From: Rhizobacter sp. OV335
Lineage (GTDB): Bacteria > Pseudomonadota > Gammaproteobacteria > Burkholderiales > Burkholderiaceae_C
Reading direction: 5' to 3'
Assembly: GCF_900142965.1 (NCBI RefSeq)
Contig: NZ_FRCQ01000002.1
Coordinates: 124,001-188,000, forward strand
Length of the DNA: 64,000 bases
The notes under the pieces were generated by a model. That model was not told the origin of the DNA. It was given only the letters and a program-made list of their open reading frames with translations, and made no database searches. Below, in pieces: positions 46,255-57,125 of the stretch (the stretch's first letter is position 1; every line of letters starts with the position of its first letter). The position numbers were made by a program, and so were the translations under genes.

Positions 46255-46512
46255 TTACTTCAGCACCGTGCCGCCGGCGCTGGCGCATTCGGCGGCCGTC
46301 TTCTTGCCGACCCAGCCCTGGCCCTTGCAGCCGTTCTGGCCCTTGCATTCGCTCTTCGCGGTCTTGCAGTCGGACGTGCCCTTGCAGCTGTTGACGCCGG
46401 CGCACTTGACGCTGCCTTCATCGGCAGCCTGCACGCTGGTGGCGACGGTGCCGAGTGAGAACAGGGCGGCAGCGGTGGTGGCCAGGGCGAGGCCGGACTT
46501 CAGGTTCAGCAT
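46255..46512 (-). CDS. bufA1: bufferin precursor (BufA1/DUF2282), copper-binding RiPP
   Basis: An 85-residue precursor. It has a cleavable signal peptide (residues 1-30, ending VQAAD) and a Cys-rich core with six cysteines (37, 43, 49, 56, 62 and 76) in the spacing typical of DUF2282 bufferins: [20 protein letters not shown] and [13 protein letters not shown]-modified bufferins are periplasmic copper chelators that raise copper tolerance. I chose ATG 46512 because GAAGGA is 6 bases upstream of it; ATG 46518 is too close. First gene of the buf operon. Confidence 0.93.
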   Translation of the reverse strand: MLNLKSGLALATTAAALFSLGTVATSVQAADEGSVKCAGVNSCKGTSDCKTAKSECKGQNGCKGQGWVGKKTAAECASAGGTVLK

Positions 46513-46635
46513 GATCATTCCTTCAGGTTGGTGTTGGGGACGTGCAGCCGAGGATGAATCCCTCGCGCCAGCCCCACTCTGTCGGTGCCCGCCACGCGCC
46601 CTTACACCAACCCACCGGAAAGAACTTGCAACCGG

Positions 46636-47829
46636 CTACTTCAGCACCTCGGCCATCGCGACCGCGGTCGCCTCGACATTGCCCGAGTTCAGGCCGGCCA
46701 CGCACATGCGCCCCGAGCGCACGAGGTACACCGCATGTTCCTCGCGCAGCCGGTCGCACTGCTCGACACTCAGCCCGGTGTAGCTGAACATCCCGCGCTG
46801 GCTCAGGAAGTAGCCGAAGTCGCGGCCCGGCAGCTTCGCGCTCAGCACCGCATGCAGCTTCTCGCGCATCGCCTTGATGCGCACGCGCATCGCATCGAGC
46901 TCGGCCGCCCACTGCTCGTACAGCGCCGGCGTCTGCAGCACGCGCGCCACGATCTGGCCGCCGTGCGTCGGCGGGCTGCTGTAGTTCTTGCGGATCGTCG
47001 CCTTCATCTGGCCGAGCACCAGCGCCGCCTCGGCCGCGTTCGGGCACACCACGCTCAGGCCGCCGCAGCGCTCGCCATACAGCGAGAAGCTCTTCGAGAA
47101 CGAACTCGCGACGAAGAAGCTCAGCCCCGCATCGGCCAGCGCGCGGATCGCGAACGCGTCCTGCGAGATGCCGTCGCCGAAGCCCTGGTACGCGATGTCG
47201 ACATACGGGATCAGCTGGCGCTGCGCCAGCACCGGGATCAGCTCGGCCCACTGCGCCGCGCTCAGGTCGACGCCGGTCGGGTTGTGGCAGCAGGCGTGCA
47301 GCAGCACGATGCTCTTCTCCGGCAGCACCGACAGCGCCGCCAGCATCTCGGGAAAGCGCACGCCGCCGGTGGCCGCGTCGTAGTACGGGTAGGTGCTGAC
47401 GGTGAAGCCCGCGCCCTCGAACATCGCGCGGTGGTTGTCCCAGGTCGGGTCGCTGACCCACACATTGGAGTTCGGGAAGTAGCGCTTCAGGAAATCGCCA
47501 CCCACCTTCAGCCCGCCGGAGCCGCCCAGTGTCTGGATGGTCGCGACGCGCCCGCTGGTCACCGCCTCGTGCGCCGCACCGAACAGCAGGTGCTGCACCG
47601 CCTGGCGGTAGTTGGCCGCGCCTTCCATCGGCTGGTACGGGCGCGCGCCGATCGTCTGCAGCATCGCCGATTCGGCCTCGCGCACCGCGCGCATCACCGG
47701 CAGCCGGCCGTCGTCGTCGAAGTAGATGCCGATGCTGAGGTTGATCTTGTGCGGCCGCGGATCGCGGCCGAAGGCCTCGTTGAGGGTCAGGATGGGGTCG
47801 CCTGCGTAGGCGTCGACGTGCTCGAACAT
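46636..47829 (-). CDS. tyrB: aromatic amino acid/aspartate aminotransferase (class I)
   Basis: A 397-residue PLP enzyme. The PLP-lysine is in [17 protein letters not shown], with [18 protein letters not shown] and the C-terminal Arg in [12 protein letters not shown]. The sequence follows the class I aspartate/aromatic aminotransferase family, and the order [27 protein letters not shown] fits. It exchanges amino groups between aspartate, tyrosine, phenylalanine or leucine and 2-oxoglutarate. aspC cannot be excluded, so the symbol is a best guess. It is divergent from the diguanylate cyclase. Confidence 0.9.
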   Translation of the reverse strand: MFEHVDAYAGDPILTLNEAFGRDPRPHKINLSIGIYFDDDGRLPVMRAVREAESAMLQTIGARPYQPMEGAANYRQAVQHLLFGAAHEAVTSGRVATIQTLGGSGGLKVGGDFLKRYFPNSNVWVSDPTWDNHRAMFEGAGFTVSTYPYYDAATGGVRFPEMLAALSVLPEKSIVLLHACCHNPTGVDLSAAQWAELIPVLAQRQLIPYVDIAYQGFGDGISQDAFAIRALADAGLSFFVASSFSKSFSLYGERCGGLSVVCPNAAEAALVLGQMKATIRKNYSSPPTHGGQIVARVLQTPALYEQWAAELDAMRVRIKAMREKLHAVLSAKLPGRDFGYFLSQRGMFSYTGLSVEQCDRLREEHAVYLVRSGRMCVAGLNSGNVEATAVAMAEVLK

Positions 47830-47995
47830 GGTGCTGCCTTGGGTGGGGGAAGTGGTCGGTGTCGGACGCAAATTATCGGCGACGCCCTTCAGCCTCCGCC
47901 CGGCGTGGCCGATATCCCTCGGGCGAGGTGCCGCCGATGTCCGGCCGGCGCCCGCGCCGCCCCGGCGCAGGGCAAGAGACAAGCGAGTTCTCCGA

Positions 47996-50131
47996 GTGAC
48001 TGTCAGATCGATCCGCAACAAGGCGCACTGGGCCGCTTACGCCACCGTGGTGACGTTGGCGGTGGGCGTCTTCGTGGCCGCCTGGTCGGCCCGCCAGGAC
48101 CGGCTGTGGGGCGACATGCAGGAGGCCGCGCACGAGGCGGCGCGCGAGGTCGGGCTGTCGACCCGCTCGGCCCGCAACAGCGTCTTCATGCTGCAGGGCG
48201 TCGCGAACGGCCTGTTCCAGCAGCAGGGCCTCGCGCTGTCGAAGGAACACCAGGCGGCGCTCGCCGAGCGGCTCGACCTCCCCGGCACCACCGTGCTGCT
48301 GCCGATCACGCGGGCCGCGCACCACACCGCGCGCGCGTCGGCCAACAACCATTCCGATTCGCCGGCCTTCAGCATGGCCGGCGTCAAGCCGGCTCCGGAC
48401 AGCGAGGCCGGCCTCGACAAGGGCCGCGAGATCGAGATCGCGCTGTCGCTCGGCCCGGCATTGATCCAGGCCAAGACCACGCAATCGGCGGCCGCCGCCG
48501 TCTACTACCTGTCGGGCCAGGGCTTCCACCTGATCTACCCGCCGGCCTCCGACGACCTGCAGCTGTTCACGCCCGACATGCTGGCCCGCGACCCCTACCG
48601 CGACGGCCTCGTCGAGCGCAACCCCGGCCGCACGCCGGTCTGGTCGGCCTCGTACGACGATCCCAAGGGCAACGGGCTGATCAGCACGCTGGCGATCCCG
48701 ATCGACGATGCCGAGGGCCGCTACCGGGCCATCGCGGCGATGGATTTCCAGCTCGACAGCCTGTCGCAGTACGTGCGCCGGCCCGCGCTCGGCATCGCGA
48801 CCGCCTTCATCCTCGACGACCGCGACCGCGTGATCGCGCACCCGACGATGGTCGGCGGCGCCTCCGACAAGGCACCGACGCTGCAGCAGGTCGCGCAGCG
48901 CGCCGGTGCGGGTGACTGGAGCGCGCTGCGCACCGCGCCGGCCAACAACCGGCAGGAGCTGGCGGCCGACTGGGCGCTGGTCTACGACATCGAATCCACG
49001 CCGTGGCGCTATGCCATCGTGGTCGACCGCGCGCAGCTGCGCTGGGCCGCGCTGCGCACCATGCCGCTGGAGGCGGGCGCGCTCGCCGCGCTGCTGCTGC
49101 TGCTGGGCTATGCCGAGAAACGCCGCCGCGAGGCGCTGGTGTCGCTGCGCCGCAAGGCCGCCGAAGACGTGCTGCAGGCGGCGCCGGCGCCGGTCGCGGT
49201 GCTGCGCCAGGCCGACCTGTCGATCATGATGGCCAACGCGGCGCTGCTGCGGCTGTTCGGCGACGACGGCACCACCGACGCGGCCAGCGCCCGCCGCAGC
49301 GCGCACGAGCAACTGCACGACCTGATCAAGAGCCTGTCGTCGCAGGAGCAGATCGAGGCCGGCCGCGTCAGCGAGATGTGCCTGCACCGCGACGACAGCA
49401 CGCCATTCTGGGTGCTGGTGCGCTGCGTGCCGCTGGTGCATGAAGACGAGCCCGGCTGGCTGTGCAGCCTGACCGAGGTGACCGCGCTGAAGCAGGCGCA
49501 GGACCAGCTGGAGACGCTGGCCACCACCGATCCGCTGACCGGCGCGCTGAACCGGCGCGCCATCGCCGCGCGCGGCGGCGTCGAGCTGAAGCGGGTCGGC
49601 CGCACCGCGGCGAGCTTCTCGGTGCTGCTGCTCGACATCGACCTGTTCAAGCGCGTCAACGACGAGCACGGCCACCCGGCCGGCGACCGCGTGCTGCAGG
49701 CGGTGTCACGCGCCTGCCAGGGTGCCCTGCGCGAGCTCGACGTGTTCGGCCGCTGGGGCGGCGAGGAGTTCGTCGCGCTGCTGCCGGACACCGACCACGA
49801 CGGCGCGGTGGCGGCGGCCGAGCGCTTGCGCGTGGCGATCGAGGCCTTGAGCGTCGAGGATGATGTGGGCCGGCCGATCCGCCCGACGGTCAGCGTCGGC
49901 GTCGCGGTCGTGCTGCCGGCCGGCGACTCACTCGAGGCGCTGCTGTCGCGTGCCGACACCGCGCTCTACGTCGCCAAGGCGGCCGGCCGCAACCGCGTGT
50001 GCGTCGCGCCGGCAGGCAACGCGCCGGCCGAACTCGTTCAGGCGCCAGCCGCTCAGGCCGCAGTCATTCAGGCTGCCAGCGCGGCCTCGATGTCGGCCGA
50101 CAAGGATTCGGGCGTGTCGGTCGGCGCGTAG
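47996..50131 (+). CDS. diguanylate cyclase with extracytoplasmic sensor and PAS-like domain
   Basis: 711 residues from GTG 47996. Membrane segment 1 is at about 12-29, then a Cache-like periplasmic domain ([56 protein letters not shown]) and segment 2 at about 345-370. A PAS-like region follows, then the GGDEF domain with [25 protein letters not shown] and the active site [12 protein letters not shown]. An I-site RELD lies five residues before GGEEF, so product inhibition by c-di-GMP is expected. No EAL domain. The last 64 bases overlap the 3' end of the convergent gpx gene. Confidence 0.9.
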   Translation: MTVRSIRNKAHWAAYATVVTLAVGVFVAAWSARQDRLWGDMQEAAHEAAREVGLSTRSARNSVFMLQGVANGLFQQQGLALSKEHQAALAERLDLPGTTVLLPITRAAHHTARASANNHSDSPAFSMAGVKPAPDSEAGLDKGREIEIALSLGPALIQAKTTQSAAAAVYYLSGQGFHLIYPPASDDLQLFTPDMLARDPYRDGLVERNPGRTPVWSASYDDPKGNGLISTLAIPIDDAEGRYRAIAAMDFQLDSLSQYVRRPALGIATAFILDDRDRVIAHPTMVGGASDKAPTLQQVAQRAGAGDWSALRTAPANNRQELAADWALVYDIESTPWRYAIVVDRAQLRWAALRTMPLEAGALAALLLLLGYAEKRRREALVSLRRKAAEDVLQAAPAPVAVLRQADLSIMMANAALLRLFGDDGTTDAASARRSAHEQLHDLIKSLSSQEQIEAGRVSEMCLHRDDSTPFWVLVRCVPLVHEDEPGWLCSLTEVTALKQAQDQLETLATTDPLTGALNRRAIAARGGVELKRVGRTAASFSVLLLDIDLFKRVNDEHGHPAGDRVLQAVSRACQGALRELDVFGRWGGEEFVALLPDTDHDGAVAAAERLRVAIEALSVEDDVGRPIRPTVSVGVAVVLPAGDSLEALLSRADTALYVAKAAGRNRVCVAPAGNAPAELVQAPAAQAAVIQAASAASMSADKDSGVSVGA

Positions 50132-50553
50132 CGCTTGAGCACCTGGCCGTCCTTGCCGACCAGGAATTTCGTGAAGTTCCACTTGATCGCCTTGGTGCCG
50201 AGGATGCCCGGGGCTTCGGCGGTCAGCCACTTGTAGAGCGGGTGCGCGTCGCTGCCGTTCACGTCGGTCTTGGCCATCATCGGGAAGCTGACGCCGTAGT
50301 TCAGCTGGCAGAACGACGAGATCTCGTCGTTGCTGCCGGGATCCTGGTGGCCAAACTGGTTGCTCGGGAAGCCGACCACCACCAGGCCCTTGTCGGTGTA
50401 TTTCTTCCACAGCGCCTCCAGCCCGGCGAACTGCGGCGTGAAGCCGCAGGCGCTCGCGGTGTTGACGATCAGCAGCACCTTGCCGCGCTGCGCAGCGAGC
50501 GGCGCGGGCTTGCCGTCGATGGTGGTGGCTTCGAAGTCATAAGCGGTGGTCAT
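50068..50553 (-). CDS. gpx: glutathione peroxidase family protein
   Basis: A 161-residue thiol peroxidase of the GPx family. The catalytic tetrad is visible: Cys in NTASACGFTPQ, Gln in FPSNQFGHQDPGS, and Trp-Asn in KWNFTKFLV. As in most bacteria the peroxidatic residue is Cys, not selenocysteine. It reduces peroxides using thioredoxin or glutathione. ATG 50553 has AAGGG upstream. Its 3' end overlaps the diguanylate cyclase gene antisense by 64 bases. Confidence 0.93.
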   Translation of the reverse strand: MTTAYDFEATTIDGKPAPLAAQRGKVLLIVNTASACGFTPQFAGLEALWKKYTDKGLVVVGFPSNQFGHQDPGSNDEISSFCQLNYGVSFPMMAKTDVNGSDAHPLYKWLTAEAPGILGTKAIKWNFTKFLVGKDGQVLKRYAPTDTPESLSADIEAALAA

Positions 50554-50564
50554 GTCGTTTCCCT

Positions 50565-51752
50565 TCAATTCGAAAAAGCCGCGATGCCCGTCTGGGCGCG
50601 GCCGAGGATCAGCGCGTGCACATCATGCGTGCCCTCGTAGGTGTTGACCACCTCCAGGTTCACCAGGTGCCGCGCGACGCCGAACTCGTCGCTGATGCCG
50701 TTGCCGCCCATCATGTCGCGCGCCAGGCGGGCGATGTCCAGGCTCTTGCCACACGAGTTGCGCTTCATGATCGACGTGATCTCGACCGCGGCCGTGCCCT
50801 CGTCCTTCATGCGGCCGAGCCGCAGGCAACCCTGCAGGCCGAGCGTGATCTCGGTCTGCATGTCGGCCAGCTTCTTCTGCACCAGCTGGTTGGCCGCGAG
50901 GGGGCGGCCGAACTGCTTGCGGTCGAGCACGTACTGGCGCGCGCGGTGCCAGCAGTCCTCGGCCGCGCCGAGCGCGCCCCACGCGATGCCGTAGCGCGCG
51001 CTGTTCAGGCAGGTGAACGGGCCCTTCAGGCCGCGCACCTCGGGGAAGGCGTTCTCCTCGGGGCAGAACACGTTGTCCATCACGATCTCGCCGGTGATGC
51101 TGGCGCGCAGGCCGACCTTGCCGTGCACCGCCGGGGCGCTCAGGCCCTTCCAGCCTTTTTCGAGCACGAAGCCGCGGATCGCGCCGCTGTCGTCCTTGGC
51201 CCAGACCACGAACACGTCGGCGATCGGGCTGTTGGTGATCCACATCTTCGCGCCGCTCAGGCTGTAGCCGCCGTCGACCTTGCGCGCCCGCGTGACCATG
51301 CTGCCGGGGTCGGAGCCGTGGTCGGGTTCGGTCAGGCCGAAGCAGCCGATCCATTCGCCGCGCGCGAGCTTCGGCAGGTACTTCTGTTTGGTGGCCTCGT
51401 TGCCGAACTCGTGGATCGGCACCATCACCAGCGACGACTGCACGCTCATCATCGAGCGGTAGCCGGAGTCGACGCGCTCGACCTCGCGCGCCACCAGCCC
51501 GTAGCAGACGTAGTTCAGCGCGGCACCGCCGTAGGCCTCGGGAATGGTCGGGCCGAGCAGGCCCAGCTCGCCCATCTCGCGGAAGATCGCGACATCGGTC
51601 TTCTCGTGGCGAAAGGCCTCGAGCACGCGCGGCGCGAGCCGGCCCTGCGCGTAGTCGCGGGCGGCGTCGCGCACCTGGCGCTCGTCGCTGTCGAGCTGCT
51701 GGTCGAGCAGCAACGGGTCGTCCCACTGGAAGGCGGCTTTGGGCGTGGACAT
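50565..51752 (-). CDS. gcdH: glutaryl-CoA dehydrogenase / acyl-CoA dehydrogenase
   Basis: A 395-residue acyl-CoA dehydrogenase. It has [51 protein letters not shown] and the catalytic Glu in [21 protein letters not shown], all typical of GcdH. It converts glutaryl-CoA to crotonyl-CoA with FAD in lysine, tryptophan and benzoate breakdown. The start ATG 51752 fits; upstream in-frame codons to 51854 are not conserved. The hydroxyacyl-CoA dehydrogenase gene is upstream in the same direction, and gpx is immediately downstream. Confidence 0.93.
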   Translation of the reverse strand: MSTPKAAFQWDDPLLLDQQLDSDERQVRDAARDYAQGRLAPRVLEAFRHEKTDVAIFREMGELGLLGPTIPEAYGGAALNYVCYGLVAREVERVDSGYRSMMSVQSSLVMVPIHEFGNEATKQKYLPKLARGEWIGCFGLTEPDHGSDPGSMVTRARKVDGGYSLSGAKMWITNSPIADVFVVWAKDDSGAIRGFVLEKGWKGLSAPAVHGKVGLRASITGEIVMDNVFCPEENAFPEVRGLKGPFTCLNSARYGIAWGALGAAEDCWHRARQYVLDRKQFGRPLAANQLVQKKLADMQTEITLGLQGCLRLGRMKDEGTAAVEITSIMKRNSCGKSLDIARLARDMMGGNGISDEFGVARHLVNLEVVNTYEGTHDVHALILGRAQTGIAAFSN

Positions 51753-51813
51753 GACGGAATCTCCGGGAGAGGGTTCGGGGTTCGATGGCGCAGGGTAACG
51801 CTTGTCGGCGGCC

Positions 51814-53379
51814 TCAGGCTTCATCCGCCAGCAGCGACAGCCCGAGCAGTGCACGCCGCTTCAGCCACGGGCTCGGGCGGTAGCGCGGATCGCCGTAGAA
51901 GGCGTGCATGCGTTCGAGGATCGCGAGCACCGTGCGCGCGCCGAGCCGGTCGCCCCATGCGAGCGGCGGCAGCGGGTAGTTGAGGCCAAGCTTGACGGCG
52001 AGGTCGATGTCGGCCGGCGTCGCGATGCGCTGCTGCGCGATGTCGCAGGCGATGTTGACGATGGTCGCGACGACACGCTGCGCGACCAGGCCGGCGCTGT
52101 CGCGGATCACCGTGACCGGCACGCCGTCGGCCGCGAACAGGCCGTGCGCGGCGTCGCGCCATGCGGCGGTGGTGGCCGGCGTGGTCATCACGACGCGGCG
52201 GCGCGACAGGTCGAACAGCGTCTCGACCGCGACGCTGCGCTGCGCATCGAGCCCGAGCCGCTGCACGCAGGTGGTGGCGTCGTCGCCGACCGGTGCGACC
52301 ACGCACAGGCTGTCGGCGCGCGGCGTGCTGCCGTCATCGAGCGGCACGCCCAAGGTGGCCACCAGCGCGCGCAGCGCGGCCGGCGCATCCGGCGCCAGCC
52401 AGACGGCCGCGGGACGGGCATCCGGGGCAGGCGCTTCGGCGATGGCCTGCTTCTGCCCACCGTCGTAGCGGTAGAAGCCGCGGCCGGCCTTGCGTCCGAC
52501 CAGCCCGGCCGCGAGCATCTGGCGCGTCAGCGGTTGCGGGCGGTAGCGCGGCTCGTCGTAGTACTGGCGGTAGATCGATTCCATCACCGGGTGCGACACG
52601 TCGAGTGCGGTGATGTCCATCAGCTCGAACGGGCCGACGATGAAGCCGGCCACGTCGCGCAGCACGCGGTCGACGTCGTGGAATTCGGCGATGCCTTCCG
52701 ACAGGATGCGCAGGCCTTCGGTGCCGAAGCCGCGCCCGGCGTGGTTGACGATGAAGCCCGGCGTGTCCTTCGCGCGCACCGCGGTGTGGCCCAGGCGCCG
52801 GCCAAGCGCCAGCAGGTTCAGCGTGACGGCCGGGTCGGTCAGCAGCCCGTCGACCGCCTCGACCACCTTCATCACCGGCACCGGGTTGAAGAAGTGGAAG
52901 CCGGCCACGCGCGACGGCAGCCGCAGCGAGGCCGCGATCGCGGTGACCGACAGCGACGAGGTGTTGCTCGCGAGCACGCAGTCGTCGCGCACCAGCGCCT
53001 CGAGCTCGGCGAACAGCGCCTGCTTGGCGCCCAGGTCTTCGACGATCGCTTCGATGACGACATCGCAGCCGCGCAGCGCCTCGAGGGCGACCACCGGCGC
53101 GAAGCGTGCGGTGGCCGCGGCCGCCTGCGCGGCGCTCAGCTTGCCGCGCTCGTGCAGCGTGCGCAGCGTGACGGCCAGCTTCTCGCAGCCGGCCGCCGCG
53201 CCGCCGGCGCGCGCATCGAAGACCCGCACCTCCAGCCCGGCCTGCGCCGCGATCTGCACGATGCCCATGCCCATCACGCCGGCGCCGACCACGCCGAGCG
53301 TCAGCGCGTCGGTCGCGAAGTCGCGGGGAGTCCCTTCGGGAGGATTGCCGGGGCTTTCACCCTTGTGATCGGTCTGCAT
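51814..53379 (-). CDS. 3-hydroxyacyl-CoA dehydrogenase (PaaH-like, two C-terminal domains)
   Basis: A 521-residue enzyme. The NAD-binding start [54 protein letters not shown] and [19 protein letters not shown] are all typical. A second, more divergent 3HCDH C-terminal domain follows (about 400-521), as in PaaH/PaaC-type enzymes. It oxidises 3-hydroxyacyl-CoA, for example 3-hydroxyadipyl-CoA or 3-hydroxybutyryl-CoA. With gcdH it could form a route from glutaryl-CoA to acetyl-CoA. It is divergent from the IclR regulator with 86 bases between starts. Confidence 0.9.
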   Translation of the reverse strand: MQTDHKGESPGNPPEGTPRDFATDALTLGVVGAGVMGMGIVQIAAQAGLEVRVFDARAGGAAAGCEKLAVTLRTLHERGKLSAAQAAAATARFAPVVALEALRGCDVVIEAIVEDLGAKQALFAELEALVRDDCVLASNTSSLSVTAIAASLRLPSRVAGFHFFNPVPVMKVVEAVDGLLTDPAVTLNLLALGRRLGHTAVRAKDTPGFIVNHAGRGFGTEGLRILSEGIAEFHDVDRVLRDVAGFIVGPFELMDITALDVSHPVMESIYRQYYDEPRYRPQPLTRQMLAAGLVGRKAGRGFYRYDGGQKQAIAEAPAPDARPAAVWLAPDAPAALRALVATLGVPLDDGSTPRADSLCVVAPVGDDATTCVQRLGLDAQRSVAVETLFDLSRRRVVMTTPATTAAWRDAAHGLFAADGVPVTVIRDSAGLVAQRVVATIVNIACDIAQQRIATPADIDLAVKLGLNYPLPPLAWGDRLGARTVLAILERMHAFYGDPRYRPSPWLKRRALLGLSLLADEA

Positions 53380-53465
53380 TGCGGAATACCATTCTGCGAG
53401 CTCACGCCAGCCGCCGATTGTTCCCGGTGCCGTCTTCGACTGTCAATCAACGTTGTCCACACGCC

Positions 53466-54305
53466 ATGGAATCGTCCGCCGCGGTCACGCCCACTCCTCC
53501 ACCCGCGTCATCGCGCCCGCGCCGCAGCACGCTGCCGCGCCCGAAGGAAGACCGCCACTTCGTCACCGCGCTCGCGCGCGGGCTGGAGGTGCTGGCCTGC
53601 TACCGCAGTGGCGACAAGGCGCTGGGCAACCACGAGATCGCGCAGCGCTGCCGGCTGCCCAAGTCCACCGTCTCGCGGTTGACCGCCACGCTCACGCGCC
53701 TGGGCTACCTGATCCAGCTGGAGGACAGCGGCAAGTACCGGCTCGGCACCGCGACGCTGTCGCTCGGCAGCGCGATGCTGGCGCGGCTCGACGTGCGCCA
53801 GCTCGCGCGGCCGGCGATGCAGGAGCTGGCGGATTTCTCGCGCGCGATGGTGTCGCTCGGCACGCGCGACCGGCTGTCGATGATCTACGTCGAGAACTGC
53901 CGCAGCAGCGCGGCGCTGACGCTGAGCCTGGACGTCGGCTCGCGCATCCCGGTGGCCACCTCGGCGATCGGCCGCGCCTGGCTCGCGCTGGCCGGCGAGC
54001 GCGAGCGCCAGGACGTGCTCGAGCGCGTGCAGGAGGTCGACGAAGTGGCGTGGCCGGAGCTGCAGCGCGCGATCACCCGGGCGGTGGACGACCACCACAC
54101 GCTGGGCGTCGCGACCTCGTTCGGTGAATGGCAGAAAGACGTGAACGCCATCGCCCGCGCATTCCGCCCCGGCGGCGGGCTGCCGCCGATGGCGATCAAC
54201 TGCGGCGGGCCGTCGTTCAAGCTGTCGAAGGAGTTCCTGCTGGGCGAGGTGCGGCCGCGGCTGATCGAGATGGTGGACCGGCTGGAGGCGTCGTTGCTGC
54301 GCTGA
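53466..54305 (+). CDS. IclR family transcriptional regulator
   Basis: A 279-residue IclR regulator. The winged helix-turn-helix has FVTALARGLEVLACYRSGD, NHEIAQRCRLPKSTVSRLTATLTRLGYL and GKYRLGTATLSLG, with an effector domain ending in AIARAFRPGGGLPPMAINCGGPSFKL. The N-terminus carries a Pro/Ser-rich leader. It is divergent from the hydroxyacyl-CoA dehydrogenase operon and in front of the ligase operon, so it may control both. ATG 53466 was chosen; an earlier in-frame start at 53379 overlaps the divergent gene's start. Confidence 0.92.
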   Translation: MESSAAVTPTPPPASSRPRRSTLPRPKEDRHFVTALARGLEVLACYRSGDKALGNHEIAQRCRLPKSTVSRLTATLTRLGYLIQLEDSGKYRLGTATLSLGSAMLARLDVRQLARPAMQELADFSRAMVSLGTRDRLSMIYVENCRSSAALTLSLDVGSRIPVATSAIGRAWLALAGERERQDVLERVQEVDEVAWPELQRAITRAVDDHHTLGVATSFGEWQKDVNAIARAFRPGGGLPPMAINCGGPSFKLSKEFLLGEVRPRLIEMVDRLEASLLR

Positions 54306-54431
54306 AGGCCCACCGCTGACACCTTCGCGACAGCGGGATTCACCGTGTTTACAAGCCCCCGTCCGGCTCCTAGCATGGTCCGATCCCCAGCACCGTGTTC
54401 CGCACCGCGGAACAACGCCGCCGCACCGTCC

Positions 54432-56141
54432 ATGCAGCAAGCCCCAGCCTCCGCCCCCGCGCATTTCGCCCACTGGCCCCCTGGCTTGCCGCACCACCTG
54501 ACGCTGCCGCAGACCAACCTCTTCCACAACCTGGAGGTGTCGGCGCGCCGCTATCCGGACAAGGCGGCCGTCATCTTCTACGACAGCGTGATGAGCTATG
54601 CGCAGCTGCTGGACGGCAGCGAGCGCATCGCCGGTTGGCTTCAGCACGTCGGCGTGCAGGCCGGCGACCGCGTGCTGCTCTACCTGCAGAACAGCCCGCA
54701 GTGGGTGATGGCGTTCTACGGCATCCTGCGCGCCAACGCGGTGGTGGTGCCGGTCAACCCGATGAACCGCAGCGAGGAGCTGCGCCACTACGTGCACGAC
54801 AGCGGCGCGCGCGTCGCCATCGTGCCGCAGGACCTGCTGGCGCAGATGCAGCCGCTGCTCGAGGAATCCGTTGAACCCGATGCGGCCGCCCTGCGGCAGC
54901 TGCTCGTCGTCACCTACGCCGATGCGCTGACCACGCCGACCGACCTGCCGGTGCCCGAGATCGTCTCGGCCGCCCCGCTCGCCTTCGACGCGCCGAAGCT
55001 GACCGCCTGGCGCGACGCCCTCGCGCAAGACTGTCGCACCGGCCCGCTGACCGCCGGCCCGCACGACCTGTGCGTGATGCCCTACACCTCCGGCACCACC
55101 GGCCAGCCGAAGGGCTGCATGCACACCCACCGCAGCGTGATGAGCACGCTGGTCGGCGGCGTGCAGTGGTTCGGCCGCACGCAGGATGCCGTCTACCTGT
55201 CGGTGCTGCCGTTCTTCCACGTCACCGGCATGGCCGGCAGCCTGAACGGCCCGCTGTACCTCGGCGCGACGATGGTGGTGCTGGCACGCTGGGACCGCGA
55301 TGCCGCCGCGCAATGCATCCAGCGCCACCGCGCCACGGTGCTGCAGGCGATCTCGACGATGGTGGTCGACTTCCTGTCGAACCCGCGCCTGGCGGACTAC
55401 GACCTGTCCAGCCTGCAGGGCATCCGCGGCGGCGGCGCGGCGATGCCGGCCGCCGTGGCCGCGCGGCTGCGCGAACTGACGGGCCTCGATTACGTCGAGG
55501 GCTACGGCATGACCGAGGCGATGGCCGCGACGCACATCAACCCGCCGCACCGGCCCAAGCCGCAGTGCCTCGGCATCCCGGTGTTCGACGTCGATGCGCG
55601 GGTGGTCGACCCGGCCACGCTGCTCGAGCTGCCGCGCGGCGAGACCGGCGAGGTGGTGGTGCACGGCCCGCAGGTGATGCGCGGCTACTGGAACGACGAG
55701 GCCGCCACCCGCGACGCCTTCATCGAGATCGACGGCCGCGCCTTCCTGCGCACCGGCGACCTCGCGCAGGTCGATGCCGACGGCTACTTCTTCATGGTCG
55801 ACCGGCTCAAGCGGATGATCAACGCGTCGGGCTTCAAGGTCTGGCCGGCCGAGGTCGAATCGCTGATGTACCGCCACCCGGCCGTGCTCGAAGCCTGCGT
55901 GATCGCCGCGCGCGACGAGCGCCGCGGCGAGACGGTGAAGGCGCTGGTCGTGCGGCGCGCGGGGCACGAGTCGGTGACCGCGCAGGAGCTGATCGCCTGG
56001 AGCCACGAGCACATGGCCGCCTACAAGAGCCCGCGCATCGTCGAGTTCGTCGCCGCGCTGCCCAAGTCCGGCACCGGCAAGGTGATGTGGCGCGAGCTGC
56101 AGGAGCGCGAACTGAACACACCCCGAGGAGACACCCCATGA
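54432..56141 (+). CDS. AMP-binding acyl-CoA synthetase (long-chain or dicarboxylate-type)
   Basis: A 569-residue class I adenylate-forming enzyme. ATP-binding P-loop is PYTSGTTGQPKGCMHTH, followed by LPFFHVTG, EGYGMTEAMAATHINPP, and the C-terminal core RTGDLAQVDADGYFFMVDRLKRMINASGFKVWP and GTGKVMWR. It activates a carboxylic acid to its CoA thioester; the substrate is unknown. It is the first gene of a four-gene operon (ligase, Bug receptor, 2-hydroxyacid dehydrogenase, second ligase). Its stop overlaps the Bug gene start by 4 bases. Start ATG 54432. Confidence 0.92.
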   Translation: MQQAPASAPAHFAHWPPGLPHHLTLPQTNLFHNLEVSARRYPDKAAVIFYDSVMSYAQLLDGSERIAGWLQHVGVQAGDRVLLYLQNSPQWVMAFYGILRANAVVVPVNPMNRSEELRHYVHDSGARVAIVPQDLLAQMQPLLEESVEPDAAALRQLLVVTYADALTTPTDLPVPEIVSAAPLAFDAPKLTAWRDALAQDCRTGPLTAGPHDLCVMPYTSGTTGQPKGCMHTHRSVMSTLVGGVQWFGRTQDAVYLSVLPFFHVTGMAGSLNGPLYLGATMVVLARWDRDAAAQCIQRHRATVLQAISTMVVDFLSNPRLADYDLSSLQGIRGGGAAMPAAVAARLRELTGLDYVEGYGMTEAMAATHINPPHRPKPQCLGIPVFDVDARVVDPATLLELPRGETGEVVVHGPQVMRGYWNDEAATRDAFIEIDGRAFLRTGDLAQVDADGYFFMVDRLKRMINASGFKVWPAEVESLMYRHPAVLEACVIAARDERRGETVKALVVRRAGHESVTAQELIAWSHEHMAAYKSPRIVEFVAALPKSGTGKVMWRELQERELNTPRGDTP

Positions 56142-57124
56142 CCAACGTTCCCCTGTTGCGCCGCCGCTCGCTGATCGTCGCCGCCGGCGGCGCGGCCCTC
56201 GCGGCACCGCTGCGCGTGCTGCGCGCCGAGAGCTTCCCGAGCAAGCCCATCACGCTGATCGTGCCGTGGCCGGCTGGCGGCTCCACCGACCGCCACCTGC
56301 GCACGCTGGCCGACATCGCCGGCAAGCTGCTCGGCCAGAACGTCATCGTGCAGAACCAGCCCGGTGCCGGCGGCACGCTCGGCCCGGGGATGATGGCCGG
56401 CACCGCGAAGCCCGACGGCTACACCATCGCGCAGTACCCGATGGGCATGCTGCGGCTGCCGCACATGCAGAAGGTGGCGTGGAACCCGATCAGCGACTTC
56501 ACCTTCATCATGGGCATCTCGGGCTACACCTTCGGCTTCACGGTGCGCGCCGATTCGCCGTTCAAGACCTTCAACGACTACATCGAGGCAGCGCGCCGCG
56601 AGCCGGGCAAGGTCGACTACGGCTCCACCGGCATCGGCACCTCGCCGCACCTGCTGATGGAAGAGCTGGCCGACAACGCGAAGGTCACGCTGAACCACAT
56701 CCCGTTCAAGGGCAACGCCGACCTGCAGCAGGCGCTGCTCGGCGGGCATGTGATGGCGCAGAGCGACGCGACCGGCTGGGACAAGTTCGTCGACAACGGC
56801 CAGATGCGGCTGCTCGTCACCTTCGGCGAGCGGCGCACGAAGCGCTGGCCGAACGTGCCGACCGCGAAGGACCTGGGCTACGGCGTGGTGTCGAGCTCGC
56901 CGTACGGGCTGGTCGGCCCGAAGGGCATGGACCCGGCGGTCGTGAAGACGCTGCACGATGCGTTCAAGAAGGCGATGGACGACCCGCGCCACGTCGAGCT
57001 GCTCGACCAGCTGAACCAGGAGGCCTGGTACCGCAGCGGCGACGACTACGCGAAGTGGGCGCGCGAGACCTTCGTGAAGGACAAGGCGCTGATCGAGCGG
57101 CTGGGCCTGGCAGCGAAGGCCTGA
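56138..57124 (+). CDS. Bug-family tripartite tricarboxylate transporter substrate-binding protein
   Basis: A 328-residue periplasmic binding protein. An RR-type signal (LLRRRSLIVAAGGAALAAP) is followed by the mature start FPSKPITLIVPWPAGGSTDRHLR and the Bug features NQPGAGGTLGPGMMA and PYGLVGPKGMDPAVV. Bug proteins bind carboxylates and serve tctAB membrane parts encoded elsewhere, and are extremely numerous in Burkholderiales. GAGGAG lies 8 bases upstream. Here it probably supplies the substrate of the adjacent CoA ligases. Confidence 0.93.
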   Translation: MTNVPLLRRRSLIVAAGGAALAAPLRVLRAESFPSKPITLIVPWPAGGSTDRHLRTLADIAGKLLGQNVIVQNQPGAGGTLGPGMMAGTAKPDGYTIAQYPMGMLRLPHMQKVAWNPISDFTFIMGISGYTFGFTVRADSPFKTFNDYIEAARREPGKVDYGSTGIGTSPHLLMEELADNAKVTLNHIPFKGNADLQQALLGGHVMAQSDATGWDKFVDNGQMRLLVTFGERRTKRWPNVPTAKDLGYGVVSSSPYGLVGPKGMDPAVVKTLHDAFKKAMDDPRHVELLDQLNQEAWYRSGDDYAKWARETFVKDKALIERLGLAAKA

Positions 57125-57125
57125 C

